This document shows positions 41,421 to 53,314 of a DNA stretch of 64,000 bases, piece by piece. The notes under the pieces are model-generated. The model did no database searches. It was given only the letters and a program-made list of their open reading frames with translations, and was not told where the DNA came from. The stretch is taken from contig JBAKBP010000201.1 of the NCBI GenBank assembly GCA_037953745.1, positions 1-64,000 of the forward strand, in the 5' to 3' direction. The first letter of the stretch is position 1. Each line of letters opens with the position of its first letter. A program made the position numbers and the translations under genes. The DNA comes from Lithodes maja. Its lineage: Eukaryota > Arthropoda > Malacostraca > Decapoda > Lithodidae.

Positions 41421-44400
41421 TGTTATGCCCTGTTTTTCTACAGGTTTAACTTTGGTAATGTGAGTTCTAATTGACTGGGTATAGAAGGCTGCATGCACAA
41501 TACAAGATATGAGGAATAGAGAACACAAAAAAACACATGGTAGCAAGTTACACGATCACGTTTATTAATATACCACTGCAGAATACTTGTGTAAGACAAT
41601 ATAATAGAATCGAACAACACTAGCATAAGTGGATCTGGATGGAGCCTAGTCTCCCACTTCCAACGTTCAGGTATTAATCTTCTGATCACTGGCTTTGATT
41701 TAACAGGTTTATATACCGAAGACCATCAATGTTACTTATAGATTCCTATTCACTGTTATATTTATTACTGGTAGCTCTGGTGCACAAGTAGTAGTTCAGA
41801 CTAGATTAGACACGCGTATTTTAGAGCACGGGAATTCTAGTAACCTCAGGGGGTACTGATCTAAGTTTTATATCCTTGTTTCAGAAATACATAGAACGCA
41901 AATCAGTGGGCGAACGTTAGATATCACTAGAGTTTTAATATCTGAATAAGGTAATTACGAGTCAAGGTCGCCTGTTAATTAATGAGCACTGATCGCTTAG
42001 TACGTCCCAAATGGAATGGTTAAGTCTGTATTACACTGGGCAAGGTCTTAGCCACTTCGTAGAAATATTTAATTAGTGAAATCTCTAAACAGCACAGTAA
42101 GATGTAGTACTGCTAAAGAGAATCTTGGGTAGTATCTGATGGGTCTGGTCCTGGTTATCTTGCGTCCATGATGTTGGGGGCTAACGACTGGTTCCGCGGC
42201 CGTCCAGGGTGGCCATATGTGTGAAGTTCTTAAATACGTGGGCAGGTCCTTCTATCCAAATCTGCCACGGAGTCTGCCGGCTCTGGGATCTCACTCCGGA
42301 ACAACACAAGGGCAGAGCTAGAGGTTAACTGCAGGGTAGTGACCCCTGGTTGGTGTCTAGCTTTCAACTGATTTGACTGGGGGCGGGAGTTAGATTTATA
42401 GGCTCGGTTCTGGACCCTGTAGACAGTAGGGATCTCGAGTCTTATGAACTTAATTGAGCTCTCAATAGAAATGGAGACTAGGTAAGATGGTATTTACTGT
42501 TGTGGTACAGGGCTATAGGAAGCCTTTATATTTTCATATAACTGAGCCTTAGTAAGAGGTACTATTTTGGCTATACTGGACGTATTTAGGGGAGAGAGAC
42601 TGGATCTACTTTGCGAGGAGGATGGGGACAGCTGTGATAGGAGCGTCTCTCTAGATTGTTCAATCTTCATTCTATGGTATAGCTGAGGTGCTAATTTAGT
42701 GATCAGAGCATGCAAGAAAGGTAAATGGTTTATTGAGAGTTAATAGAGGTTAGTAAAGGTGTTAGTCATTCATGGTTAGTTCATTGATAGGAAGAATTCC
42801 TGTGCTACCTGGCAATGACTCGAAAGTCAAAACAGGGGCCAGGTATACCTCCGCGGGGGTGGGGGTCTCCCTCCTCGGGTGGGCAAAAAGGGGGAGCTGG
42901 GATCGTCGTCCGGCGGCTGTGGCTAGGGGCTTGCCATATCACCAGTGTTTGTAATAACCCTCTGTGTATGAGACAGATGTGGGTGTCTTTAATACCAAAA
43001 CCGAAGGTGCCTTAGCTAGCTGGTTTTACTCGGCTGGTTGTTAATTGTAGGGTTTGCTGGATGTGGTGGAGACTGGGTTGCTAACTCTGCCACATTTATC
43101 TGGAAGTATGGCAATAGAAGTTAGTACTGGCGGGGCGGCTAGCCTCGCACCGACGACCATTGGGTGCAGGGTTGTGAATGTGTTGTAAGAGAATAGATGG
43201 CATGCAAGGGGCTAGTAAAGTTCTAATGTTGTTCTGGCCTACTAAGTGAAGGTAGGCTGGATAGGAGTATATATAAAAAAGGTTGGAGAGCGTTAGCAAC
43301 GGACAATTCAAGGATCTTCAAGAGGTATGAGAGAGAGGCTAGGTCGGACAAGAGTCGAGAAGCGCGGGAATTCTTAATGAGAGGGGGGGGAGAGTTCAAG
43401 GGCTACAGGGAAATTTTGCCCCTAAGGTCCCTGGGCGTGGGGGTGGCATTAGGCTACACTTGATATGGAAAGTTTGAAAAAGGCAGTAGAATACGTTAGC
43501 CAAAATATGCTACCGGGGAATGCAACTATGGGGTGGTATATGAGTCTGGAAAAGATAGAGTTATGTGATCAGTCCGAGGGTTATGGATACTATTAGTTGG
43601 CCCTGGGAACTGCGTTTTCTATTAAATAAAAATATAAATACCAACAATAGCGGCAGTTCGTAGGGGTACTTAGTTATTGTTTCGGGGTACTTATGACAGA
43701 TACTGGTAACCAGGTTATCTTATACAATCTCTGGTTGGGGTAAGAGGTGTAATACACGAAGTAAATTGGCGTAGTGTGGGCTGTGGATACGAAGGAGGCA
43801 AGGGGAAGACGTATGACAATTGTGGAAAGTAAATGGAAAAAGGTGAACACAATGGCGGATAAAAATACTTAACCTAAGGATTGCATACATAGATTTATGG
43901 GGCGATGGGTCTTCATAAAGCTTAGTCTGGCAAGACAAGATGTTAGGGAATGTTAATATTAATACTTAGTTACTAGAGGAACAATGCAAGGGGCGACTGA
44001 GCACGGGTTACATATATCTATACTCGTCATGGAAAATGATATATGAGGTCTAGGGACAATCGTGGGTGTTTTAACTTCTAAAATATATAACATCTACTTC
44101 TCGGATGCAAGAACATACATAGATATAATTATGGCTGTCTGATGTGTTGGCATTGGCTCAACGTCGGGACAGGGCATGGGTGTTTTTAATATGAATGTAT
44201 ATTCCTCTTCATCATCTTTGTAGTCTGGCAAGACAAGATGTTAGGGAATGTTAATATTAATACTTAGTTACTAGAGGAACAATGCAAGGGGCGACTGAGC
44301 ACGGGTTACATATATCTATATTCGTCATGGAAAATGATATACGAGGTCTAGGGACAATCGTGGGTGTTTTAACTTCTAAGATATATATAAAATCTACTTC

Positions 44401-45080
44401 TCGGATGTAAGAACATACATAAATATAATTATGGCTGTCTGATGTGTTGGCATTGGCTCAACGTCGGGACAGGGCATGGTTGTTTTTAATATGAATGTAT
44501 ATTCCTGTTCATCATCTTTGTAGCAAGGACAGTGCCGCTATGTCGTATCAATGCTGGTGGCAGTTAATATTATAGACTTAGTTACTAGAGGAACAAATGC
44601 AAGGGGCGACTGGGCAGTGGGCACGGGTTACATATATCTATACTAGTCATGGAAAATGATATAAGAGGTCTAGGAACAAACGTGGGTGTTTTAACTTCTA
44701 AGATATATATATAAAATCTACTTCTCGGATGTAAGAACATACATAAATATTATTATGGCTGTCTGATGTGTTGGCATTGGCTCAACGTCGGGACAGGGCA
44801 TGGGTGTTTTTAATATGAATGTATATTCCTGTTCATCATCTTTGTAGTTAGGAGTGTAGGACATGAGGGGGTTAGTGTACGTGAGGTGTGGAAAAATGGT
44901 CAGTTTAGAAAAGGTAAAAAAAGGTGCGGCCATGAGCTGCTTAGCCCTGCGGGCTTGGGCCTGTCTGAAGTGGCTGGCTCGGTCAGCTGGTCCTTTCATT
45001 TTGTGGACCTTTCCTTTGGTGTTTCTGTGTGGTGTTCGTTCGTGGCTTCTGTGGTGGGCTTCTCGTTCTGGGGCATTTTA
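41421..45080 (-). repeat. LTR a (3,660 bp)
   Basis: Longer than the LTRs of element I because a segment of about 300 bp (TAGTCTGGCAAGACAAGATG to TTCATCATCTTTGTAG) is present about three times at 43,919-44,845. Lacks a short CGCCCTCTCTCTGT stretch near 42,900 found in other LTRs. Confidence 0.9.
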
Positions 45081-47126
45081 CTTCCCTCTCCTTCATTATA
45101 GGCTCGTCCTCGAGCCTCAAGGGTGAAGTAAAAAGAAGCATAGTCAGAAAAATGTAGGTTAACAAGAAAAGTAGTATGACTAAGGGAAAAAAAATAATAT
45201 ATACAGTATATGGAAAACATGTAAATTTAAGAAAGGGCAGATAATTAAGAACAGGAAATTAAGAAGAGGTAAAGTGTTTAACAATGTATAAAGCAAATTT
45301 AAAAGATAGTCAGAAAAGTGTAGGTAACAAGAACAGTAGTATGACTAAGGGAAAAAAATAATATATATACAGTATATGGAAAACATGTAAATTTAAGAAA
45401 GGGCAGATAATTAAGAACAGGAAATTAAGAAGAGGTAAAGTGTTTAACAATGTATAAAGCAAATTTAAAAGATAGTCAGAAAAGTGTAGGTAACAAGAAA
45501 AGTAGTATGACTAAGGGAAAAAAAAAAATATATACAATATATGGAAAACATGTAAATTTATAGAATCATGCCCAATCGCTTAGGAATTAAAAATATTCAA
45601 AACAATTTAGTACAATAATCTCATCATCATCATCGGGGGGGGGGGGGGGGGGGGGTATTTAGAGTCGCCGTTAGTCTGGGTGACAGTCTGGTAATAGGGG
45701 GTGGTGGTTCACTTTCACTTTGGAAGGGCGGGGTGGATATACCGTTAGTTCTTGTCGTTAGGAATGTGGGTCTGGGGGCGAGCTGGCCCGGGGCCAGTTT
45801 TGGAGGGGGGTCTAAGTGGTTTCGGTCGGGGGTAGTGATAGGGGGGTTTTAAAGATGAAACGGGCAGGTCGAGTCGGGGTTGTGGTTGCGGAAGAGGTTG
45901 GTGCTGGGGAGGGGTTGAATTGTGTAGAGAGTTGTGGTCGTGAGTGGGGTTTGGGGAAGGGTGAGTAAGGCTGAAGGTTGAGTGTTTACTATGATCGGGT
46001 GGTTTGGAAGTTTGGTGTGTGGGGATTTGATAGGGAGATGGTGGGGGGGGTCTGGGCAGGCAGGGTTGTGGTTTGAGAGGGGTTGAATCTAGACTGATTT
46101 TATTTCCGGGAGAGACATGGATGGGATTTCGAGGAGTGGTTGAAGTTGAGAGGTTGATTATGTTGTTTGGGGCGAGAGAGAGAGTATTTTGGGGTTTAGC
46201 CAAGGTGGAAAAAGTTTTGTGGTTGGATTGGGATGGGAGTGGCATTTTGTCGAGCGGGATCTTTGGGGGGGGGAATTTGGGGCGGGTGGGGTAACGGTGA
46301 AGAGGGGGAGGTTGAAAGTTTAGCTGGGCTCATGATGGTGGGGGACCGACTGGTGAGCAGGTGTTCGGTACGCATGAGGGGGGGGAAATCACTTTGGTGG
46401 GAGTCACGCGTGAGGGGGGGATTAACGGCGCGTGTGGGAGGATCAGAGTGGTGGGGTGTGTCGGTGGCAGTAACAGTTTGCTTAGAGATTATCTGGGGTT
46501 GGTGAGTTTGTCTGTCATGAGGGGGTGAGTCAAGTGTGGGGTTTTGAAGTTTATTAGGGGTGTGAATTGTGGGGGGGTGGAAGGGAGCTACTGACTGAAA
46601 ACTGTCACAAGGGAGATTTTGTTGGTGGGGGAATAGCTGAGTATTTCTGGGGGAAGGGGGTAAGGGGGGGAACATGGTTGGGTCCCTAGGTCGTCACGGG
46701 TGAGGGGAGGATTAACGGTGCGTGTGGGAGGATCAGAGTGGTGGGGTGTGTCGGTGGCAGTGACAGTTTGTTTAGAAGTTATCTGGGGTTGGTGGGTTTG
46801 TCTGTCATGAGGGGGTGAGTCAAGTGTGGGGTTTTGAAGTTTATTCGGGGTGTGAATTGTGGGGGGGTGGAAGGGAGCTACTGACGGAAAACTGTCACAA
46901 GGGAGATTTTGTTGGTGGGGGAATAGCTGAGTATTTCTGGGGGAAGGGGGGGGAACATAGTTGGGTCCCTAGGTCGTCACGCGTGAGGGGAGGATTAACG
47001 GCGCGTGTGGGAGGATCAGATTGGTGGGGTGTGTCGGTGGCAGTGACGGTTTGTTTAGAGGTTATCTGGGGTTGGTGGGTTTGTCTGTCATGAGGGGGTG
47101 AGTCAAGTGTGGGGTTTTGACATTTA
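45081..47126 (-). pseudogene. Distal part of internal a: tandem repeats and broken ORF tail
   Basis: 45,140-45,560 holds 165 bp repeats and 45,622-45,654 the (TCA)n/poly-G tract. 45,745-46,675 holds two overlapping frames of the Pro-rich C-terminal tail. A 160-170 residue frame ends PSKTGPGPARPQTHIPNDKN; the other contains MRTEHLLTSRSPTIMSPAKL. 46,676-47,126 has another 98-residue-type repeat in shifted frames. Units b and c lack about 650 bp of this tail. Confidence 0.6.
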
Positions 47127-49079
47127 TTAGGGGTGTGAATTGTGGGGGGGGTGGAAGGGAGCTACTGACGGAAAACTGTCACAAGGGAGATTTTGTTGGT
47201 GGGGGAATAGCTGAGTATTTCTGGGGGAAGGGGGGGAACATAGTTGGGTCCCTAGGTCGTCACGCGTGAGGGGAGGATTAACGGCGCGTGTGGGAGGGTC
47301 AGGGTGGTGAGAGGTGAGCGAGTTAGGAAACGGGATTTGTTGGGGGGACTGCGGCGGGTTGGTGGGGGAAGAGTTAGGTGTAGAACAGGGGTTATTGGTA
47401 GAGGACTGATGTATTGATTTGGGGTTTTTAACAGGACGAATTTTGGGAATCTTCTTGGTGGCAGTCACGGTCTGGTTAGCGGTTATCTGGGGTTGGTGGG
47501 TTTTTTTGACATTAACAGGACGAGTTTTGGAAATTTTCTTGGTGGCAGTCTCGGTCTGGTTAGAGGTTATCTGGGACTGGCGAGTTCGTTTGACATGAGA
47601 GGGCGAGTCGAGTGTGGGGTTTCGACGTTTTCTAGGGGTGTGAACTGTGTGGGGGTGGAAGGGAGCTACCGACTGAAAACGGTCACAAGCTACCGACGGA
47701 AAACTGTCACAAGGGAAATTTTGTTGGTGGGGGGATAGCTGAACATTTCTGGGGTCATGGGGAAAATATGTTGTGGTAGGCCTACATAGGTAGGCATAGC
47801 TAGAATACGGGGCTTGTTGGGGGGGCTGCGGAGGGTTGGTGGGGGAAGAGTTAGGGATGGTCAGAGAGGATAGAGGCAAGGAAAAGTGCACTGGGGTTGG
47901 ACTTTCACCGGAAGTCATTTTGGAAGGGTGCACGGAGTCTTGGATAGGGGCTGAAGGGTTGGATAGGGGATTCATCGAACTGCGTAGGCATTTTTCTCTG
48001 ATGGAGAGCATATGTTCTTCGAATAAGCCATAGGTTGTTTTGGGGTAGGATAGAGGCAAGGAAGAGTGCACTGGGGTTGGACTTTCACCGGAAGTCATTT
48101 TGGAAGGGTGCACAGAGTCTTGGATAGGGGCTGAAGGGTTGGATAGGGGATTCATCGAACTGCGTAGGCATTCTTCTCTGATGGAGAGCATATGTTCTTC
48201 GAATAAGCCATATGTTGTTTTGGGGTAGGATAGAGGCAAGGAAGAGTGCACTGGGGTTGGACTTTCACCGGAAGTCATTTTGGAAGGGTGCACGGAGTCT
48301 TGGATAGGGGCTGAAGGGTTGGATAGGGGATTCATCGAACTGCGTAGGCATTCTTCTCTAATGGAGAGCATATGTTCTTCGAATAAGCCATATGTTGTTT
48401 TGGGGTAGGATAGAGGCAAGGAAGAGTGCACTGGGGTTGGACTTTCACCGGAAGTCATTTTGGAAGGGTGTACGGAGTCTTGGATAGGGGCTGAAGGGTT
48501 GGATAGGGGATTCATCGAACTGCGTAGGCATTCTTCTCTGATGGAGAGCATATGTTCTTCGAATAAGCCATACGGGTCGAGATGGGCGGTGATGTGGGGT
48601 GGGAGGATGTTTAACAAAGCGGTGAATAAGAGTTCATTTTGTTGGTCGTAATCTTCATAGCTATACGTGGATCTCACGTATCTGTAGAGTTGTATGAGGG
48701 TCACATTTATATCCCCTTCATACTTGATCTCGTCGATTTGTATTATTTTGGGAGAGATGAGGCAACCCAAAAGTGGCCCTAAGGTCCGGATCGCGAGGGA
48801 TCGAAACTGGTTCCAGGTACTCTCTGGCGTTACCTGTTTAGCAATTTGGGAAACGGCTTTTCCCAACTGCATAATTTGCAATAATGCAACGGCGATTTTT
48901 TCGCGGTCATTTTGAAGTGCCACATCTAACACTGGTTTTATTATGTCTAAGTAAGTGGCAATATCATACGTGTTTACATCATACTTGGGAATGTGTGAGA
49001 GTGGCGGCCAATTTCGCAATGTTGCCATGCTTCTACTGTTCCAAACTTGCAGTGTAATGCAACCTTTTATCCGAATCAA
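47127..49079 (-). CDS. Gag-position protein, array unit a
   Basis: 650 codons from a TTG, likely start at the ATG 49,026-49,028 (MATLRNWPPLSHIPKY). It has an N-terminal region of about 155 residues, four 60-residue YGLFEEHMLSIREE repeats, and a Pro/Ser-rich part with KKTHQPQITANQ-type repeats. It ends prematurely (HNSHP) at a run of eight C, as in element I. It lacks the 13-residue segment of element I. No enzyme or zinc-knuckle motif. Presumed structural (Gag-like) from its place after the primer site only. Confidence 0.7.
   Translation of the reverse strand: MIRIKGCITLQVWNSRSMATLRNWPPLSHIPKYDVNTYDIATYLDIIKPVLDVALQNDREKIAVALLQIMQLGKAVSQIAKQVTPESTWNQFRSLAIRTLGPLLGCLISPKIIQIDEIKYEGDINVTLIQLYRYVRSTYSYEDYDQQNELLFTALLNILPPHITAHLDPYGLFEEHMLSIREECLRSSMNPLSNPSAPIQDSVHPSKMTSGESPTPVHSSLPLSYPKTTYGLFEEHMLSIREECLRSSMNPLSNPSAPIQDSVHPSKMTSGESPTPVHSSLPLSYPKTTYGLFEEHMLSIREECLRSSMNPLSNPSAPIQDSVHPSKMTSGESPTPVHSSLPLSYPKTTYGLFEEHMLSIREKCLRSSMNPLSNPSAPIQDSVHPSKMTSGESPTPVHFSLPLSSLTIPNSSPTNPPQPPQQAPYSSYAYLCRPTTTYFPHDPRNVQLSPHQQNFPCDSFPSVACDRFQSVAPFHPHTVHTPRKRRNPTLDSPSHVKRTRQSQITSNQTETATKKISKTRPVNVKKTHQPQITANQTVTATKKIPKIRPVKNPKSIHQSSTNNPCSTPNSSPTNPPQSPQQIPFPNSLTSHHPDPPTRAVNPPLTRDDLGTQLCSPPSPRNTQLFPHQQNLPCDSFPSVAPFHPPHNSHP
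47853..48572 (-). repeat. Four 180 bp coding repeats, unit a
   Basis: Exact 180 bp spacing (60 codons) with few differences between units; element I has two (16,693-17,052). Equivalent blocks are at about 54,488-55,207 and 61,128-61,847. Confidence 0.93.
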
Positions 49080-49098
49080 GAACCACCGCTGCCGCCAA

Positions 49099-52000
49099 TG
49101 TTATGCCCTGTTTTTCTACAGGTTTAACTTGGGTAATGTGAGTTCTAATTGACTGGGTATAGAAGGCTGCATGCACAATACAAGATATGAGGAATAGAGA
49201 ACACAAAGAAACACATGGTAGCAAGTTACACGATCACGTTTATTAATATACCACTGCAGAATACTTGTGTAAGACAATATAATAGAATCGAACAACACTA
49301 GCATAAGTGGATCTGGATGGAGCCTAGTCTCCCACTTCCAACGTTCAGGTATTAATCTTCTGATCACTGGCTTTGATTTAACAGGTTTATATACCGAAGA
49401 CCATCAATGTTACTTATAGATTCCTATTCACTGTTATATTTATTACTGGTAGCTCTGGTGCACAAGTAGTAGTTCACAGACTAGATTAGACACGCGTATT
49501 TTAGAGCACGGGAATTCTAGTAACCTCAGGGGGTACTGATCTAAGTTTTATATCCTTGTTTCAGAAATACATAGAACGCAAATCAGTGGGCGAACGTTAT
49601 ATATCACTAGAGTTTTAATATCTGAATAAGGTAATTACGAGAGTCAAGGTCGCCTGTTAATTAATGAGCACTGATCGCTTAGTACGTCCCAAATGGAATG
49701 GTTAAGTCTGTATTACACTGGGCAAGGTCTTAGCCACTTCGTAGAAATATTTAATTAGTGAAATCTCTAAACAGCACAGTAAGATGTAGTACTGCTAAAG
49801 AGAATCTTGGGTAGTATCTGATGGGTCTGGTCCTGGTTATCTTGCGTCCATGATGTTGGGGGCTAACGACTGGTTCCGCGGCCGTCCAGGGTGGCCATAT
49901 GTGTGAAGTTCTTAAATACGTGGGCAGGTCCTTCTATCCAAATCTGCCACGGAGTCTGCCGGTTCTGGGATCTCACTCCGGAACAACACAAGGGCAGAGC
50001 TAGAGGTTAACTGCAGGGTAGTGACCCCTGGTTGGTGTCTAGCTTTCAACTGATTTGACTGGGGGCGGAAGTTAGATTTATAGGCTCGGTTCTGGACCCT
50101 GTAGACAGTAGGGATCTCGAGTCTTATGAACTTAATTGAGCTCTCAATAGAAATGGAGACTAGGTAAGATGGTATTTACTGTTGTGGCACAGGGCTATAG
50201 GAAGCCTTTATATTTCATATAACTGAGCCTTAGTAAGAGGTACTATTTTGGCTATACTGGACGTATTTAGGGGAGAGAGACTGGATCTACTTTGCGAGGA
50301 GGAAGGGGACAGCTGTGATAGGAACGTCTCTCTAGATTGTTCAATCTTCATTCTATGGTATAGCTGAGGTGCTAATTTAGTGATCAGAGCATGCAAGAAA
50401 GGTAAATGGTTTATTGTGAGTTAATAGAGGTTAGTAAAGGTGTTCGTCATTCATGGTTAGTTCATTAATAGGAAGAATTCCTGTGCTACCTGGCAATGAC
50501 TCGAAAGTCAAAACAGGGGCCAGGTATACCTCCGCGGGGGTGGGGGTCTCCCTCCTCGGGTGGGCAAAAAGGGGGAGCTGGGCGCCCTCCTCTGTGATCG
50601 TCGTCTGGCGGCTGTGGCTAGGGGCTTGCCATATCACCAGTGTTTATAATAACCCTCTGTGTATGAGACAGATGTGGGTGTCTTTAATACCAAAACCGAA
50701 GGTGCCTTAGCTAGCTGGTTTTACTCGGCTGGTTGTTAATTGTAGAGTTTGCTGGATGTGGTGGAGACTGGGTTGCTAACTCTGCCACATTTATCTGGAA
50801 GTATGGCAATAGAAGTTAGTAACTGGCGGGGCGGCTAGTCTCGCACCGACGACCATTGGGTGCAGGGTTGTGAATGTGTTGTAAGAGAATAGATGGCATG
50901 CAAGGGGCTAGTAAAGTTCTAATGTTGTTCTGGCCTACTAAGTGAAGGTAGGCTGGATAGGAGTATATATATAAAAGGTTGGAGAGCGTTAGCAACGGAC
51001 AATTCAAGGATCTTCAAGAGGTATGAGAGAGAGGCTAGGTCGGACAAGAGTCGAGAAGCGCAGGAATTCTTAATGAGAGGGGGGGAGAGTTCAAGGGCTA
51101 CAGGGAAATTTTGCCCCTAAGGTCCCTGGGCGTGGGGGTGGCATTAGGCTACACTTGATATGGAAAGTTTGAAAAGGCAGTAGAATACGTTAGCCAAAAT
51201 ATGCTACCGGGGAATGCAACTATGGGGTGGTATATGAGTCTGGAAAAGATAGAGTTATGTGATCAGTCCGAGGGTTATGGATACTATTAGTTGGTCCTGG
51301 GAACTGCGTTTTCTATTAAATATAAATATAAATATCAACAACAGCGGCAGTTCGTAGGGGTACTTAGTTATTGTTTCGGGGTACTTATGACAGATACTGG
51401 TAACCAGGTTATCTTATACAATCTCTGGTTGGGGTAAGAGGTGTAAGACACGAAGTAAATTGGCGTAGTGTGGGCTGTGGATACGAAGGAGGCAAGGGGA
51501 AGACGTATGACAATTGTGGAAAGTAAATGGAAAAAGGTGAACACAATGGCGGATAAAAATACTTAACCTAAGGATTGCATACATAGATTTATGGGGCGAT
51601 GGGTCTTCATAAAGCTTAGTCTGGCAAGACAAGATGTTAGGGAATGTTAATATTAATACTTAGTTACTAGAGGAACAATGCAAGGGGCGACTGAGCACGG
51701 GTTACATATATCTATATTCGTCATGGAAAATGATATACGAGGTCTAGGGACAATCGTGGGTGTTTTAACTTCTAAAATATATAACATCTACTTCTCGGAT
51801 GTAAGAACATACATAGATATAATTATGGCTGTCTGATGTGTTGGCATTGGCTCAACGTCGGGACAGGGCATGGTTGTTTTTAATATGAATGTATATTCCT
51901 GTTCATCATCTTTGTAGCAAGGACAGTGCCGCTATGTCGTATCAATGCTGGTGGCAGTTAATATTATAGACTTAGTTACTAGAGGAACAAATGCAAGGGG

Positions 52001-52470
52001 CGACTGGGCAGTGGGCACGGGTTACATATATCTATCTAGTCATGGAAAATGATATAAGAGGTCTAGGAACAAACGTGGGTGTTTTAACTTCTAAGATATA
52101 TATAAAATCTACTTCTCGGATGTAAGAACATACATAGATATAATTATGGCTGTCTGATGTGTTGGCATTGGCTCAACGTCGGGACAGGGCATGGGTGTTT
52201 TTAATATGAATGTATATTCCTGTTCATCATCTTTGTAGTTAGGAGTGTAGGACACGAGGGGGTTAGTGTACGTGAGGTGTGGAAAAATGGTCAGTTTAGA
52301 AAAGATAAAAAGGTGCGGCCATGAGCTGCTTAGCCCTGCGGGCTTGGGCCTGTCTGAAATGGCTGGCTCGGTCAGCTGGTCCTTTTGTTCTGTGGACCTT
52401 TCTTCCGGGTGTTTCTGTGTGGTGTTCGCTCGTGGCTTCTGTGGTGGGCTTCTTGTTCCGGGGCATTTTA
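49099..52470 (-). repeat. LTR b (3,372 bp)
   Basis: TGTTATGCCC to GGGGCATTTTA. Two copies of the 300 bp segment (51,615-51,917 and a variant to 52,240). Same length as LTR c. Confidence 0.9.
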
Positions 52471-53314
52471 CTTCCCTCTCCTTCATTATAGGCTCGTCCT
52501 CGAGCCTCAAGGGTGAAGTAAAAAGAAGCATAGTCAGAAAAATGTAGGTTAACAAGAAAAGTAGTATGACTAAGGGAAAAAAAATTAATATATACAGTAT
52601 ATGGAAAACATGTAAATTTAAGAAAGGGCAGATAATTAAGAACAGGAAATTAAGAAGAGGTAAAGTGTTTAACAATGTATAAAGCAAATTTAAAAGATAG
52701 TCAGACAAGTGTAGGTAACAAGAAAAGTAGTATGACTAAGGGAAAAAAATAATATATACAGTATATGGAAAACATGTAAATTTAAGAAAGGGCAGATAAT
52801 TAAGAACAGGAAATTAAGAAGAGGTAAAGTGTTTAACAATGTATAAAGCAAATTTTAAAAGATAGTCAGAAAAGTGTAGGTAACAAGAAAAGTAGTATGA
52901 CGAAGGGAAAAAAATAATATATACAGTATATGGAAAACATGTAAATTTAAGGACAGATAATTAAGAACACAGGAAATTAAGAAGAGGTAAAGTGTTTAAC
53001 AATGTACAGGGATCTGCCTTGCTTGGGCCAATCGGCTTTCTGCAGACTCCCATTTTCTTTCTTATAAAGCAAATTTAAAAGATAGTCAGAAAAGTGTAGG
53101 TAACAAGAAAAGTAGTATGACTAAGGGAAAAAAATAATATATACAGTATATGGAAAACATGTAAATTTATAGAATCATGCCCAATCGCTTAGGAATTGAA
53201 AACATTCAACACAATTTAGTACAATAATATCCTCATCATCATCAGGGGGGGGGGGTATTTAGAGTCGCCGTTAGTCTGGGTGACGGTCTGGTAATAGGGG
53301 GTGGTGGTTCACTT
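52471..53314 (-). repeat. Distal internal b: 165 bp repeats and poly-G
   Basis: Four copies of the A-rich repeat, one interrupted by a 60 bp insert (GGATCTGCCTTGCTTGGGCC) at 53,007-53,066, then (TCA)n and about 11 G at 53,236-53,256. No gene. Confidence 0.85.

Noticed and set aside
52109..52708. 199-codon minus-strand ORF with a very hydrophobic start, spanning the 3' LTR boundary (also 58,744-59,343)
   Set aside because: It could suggest an env-like membrane protein. The hydrophobic part comes from A-rich 165 bp tandem repeats read on the other strand, and in element I and unit a the frame shifts midway, so it is not conserved.
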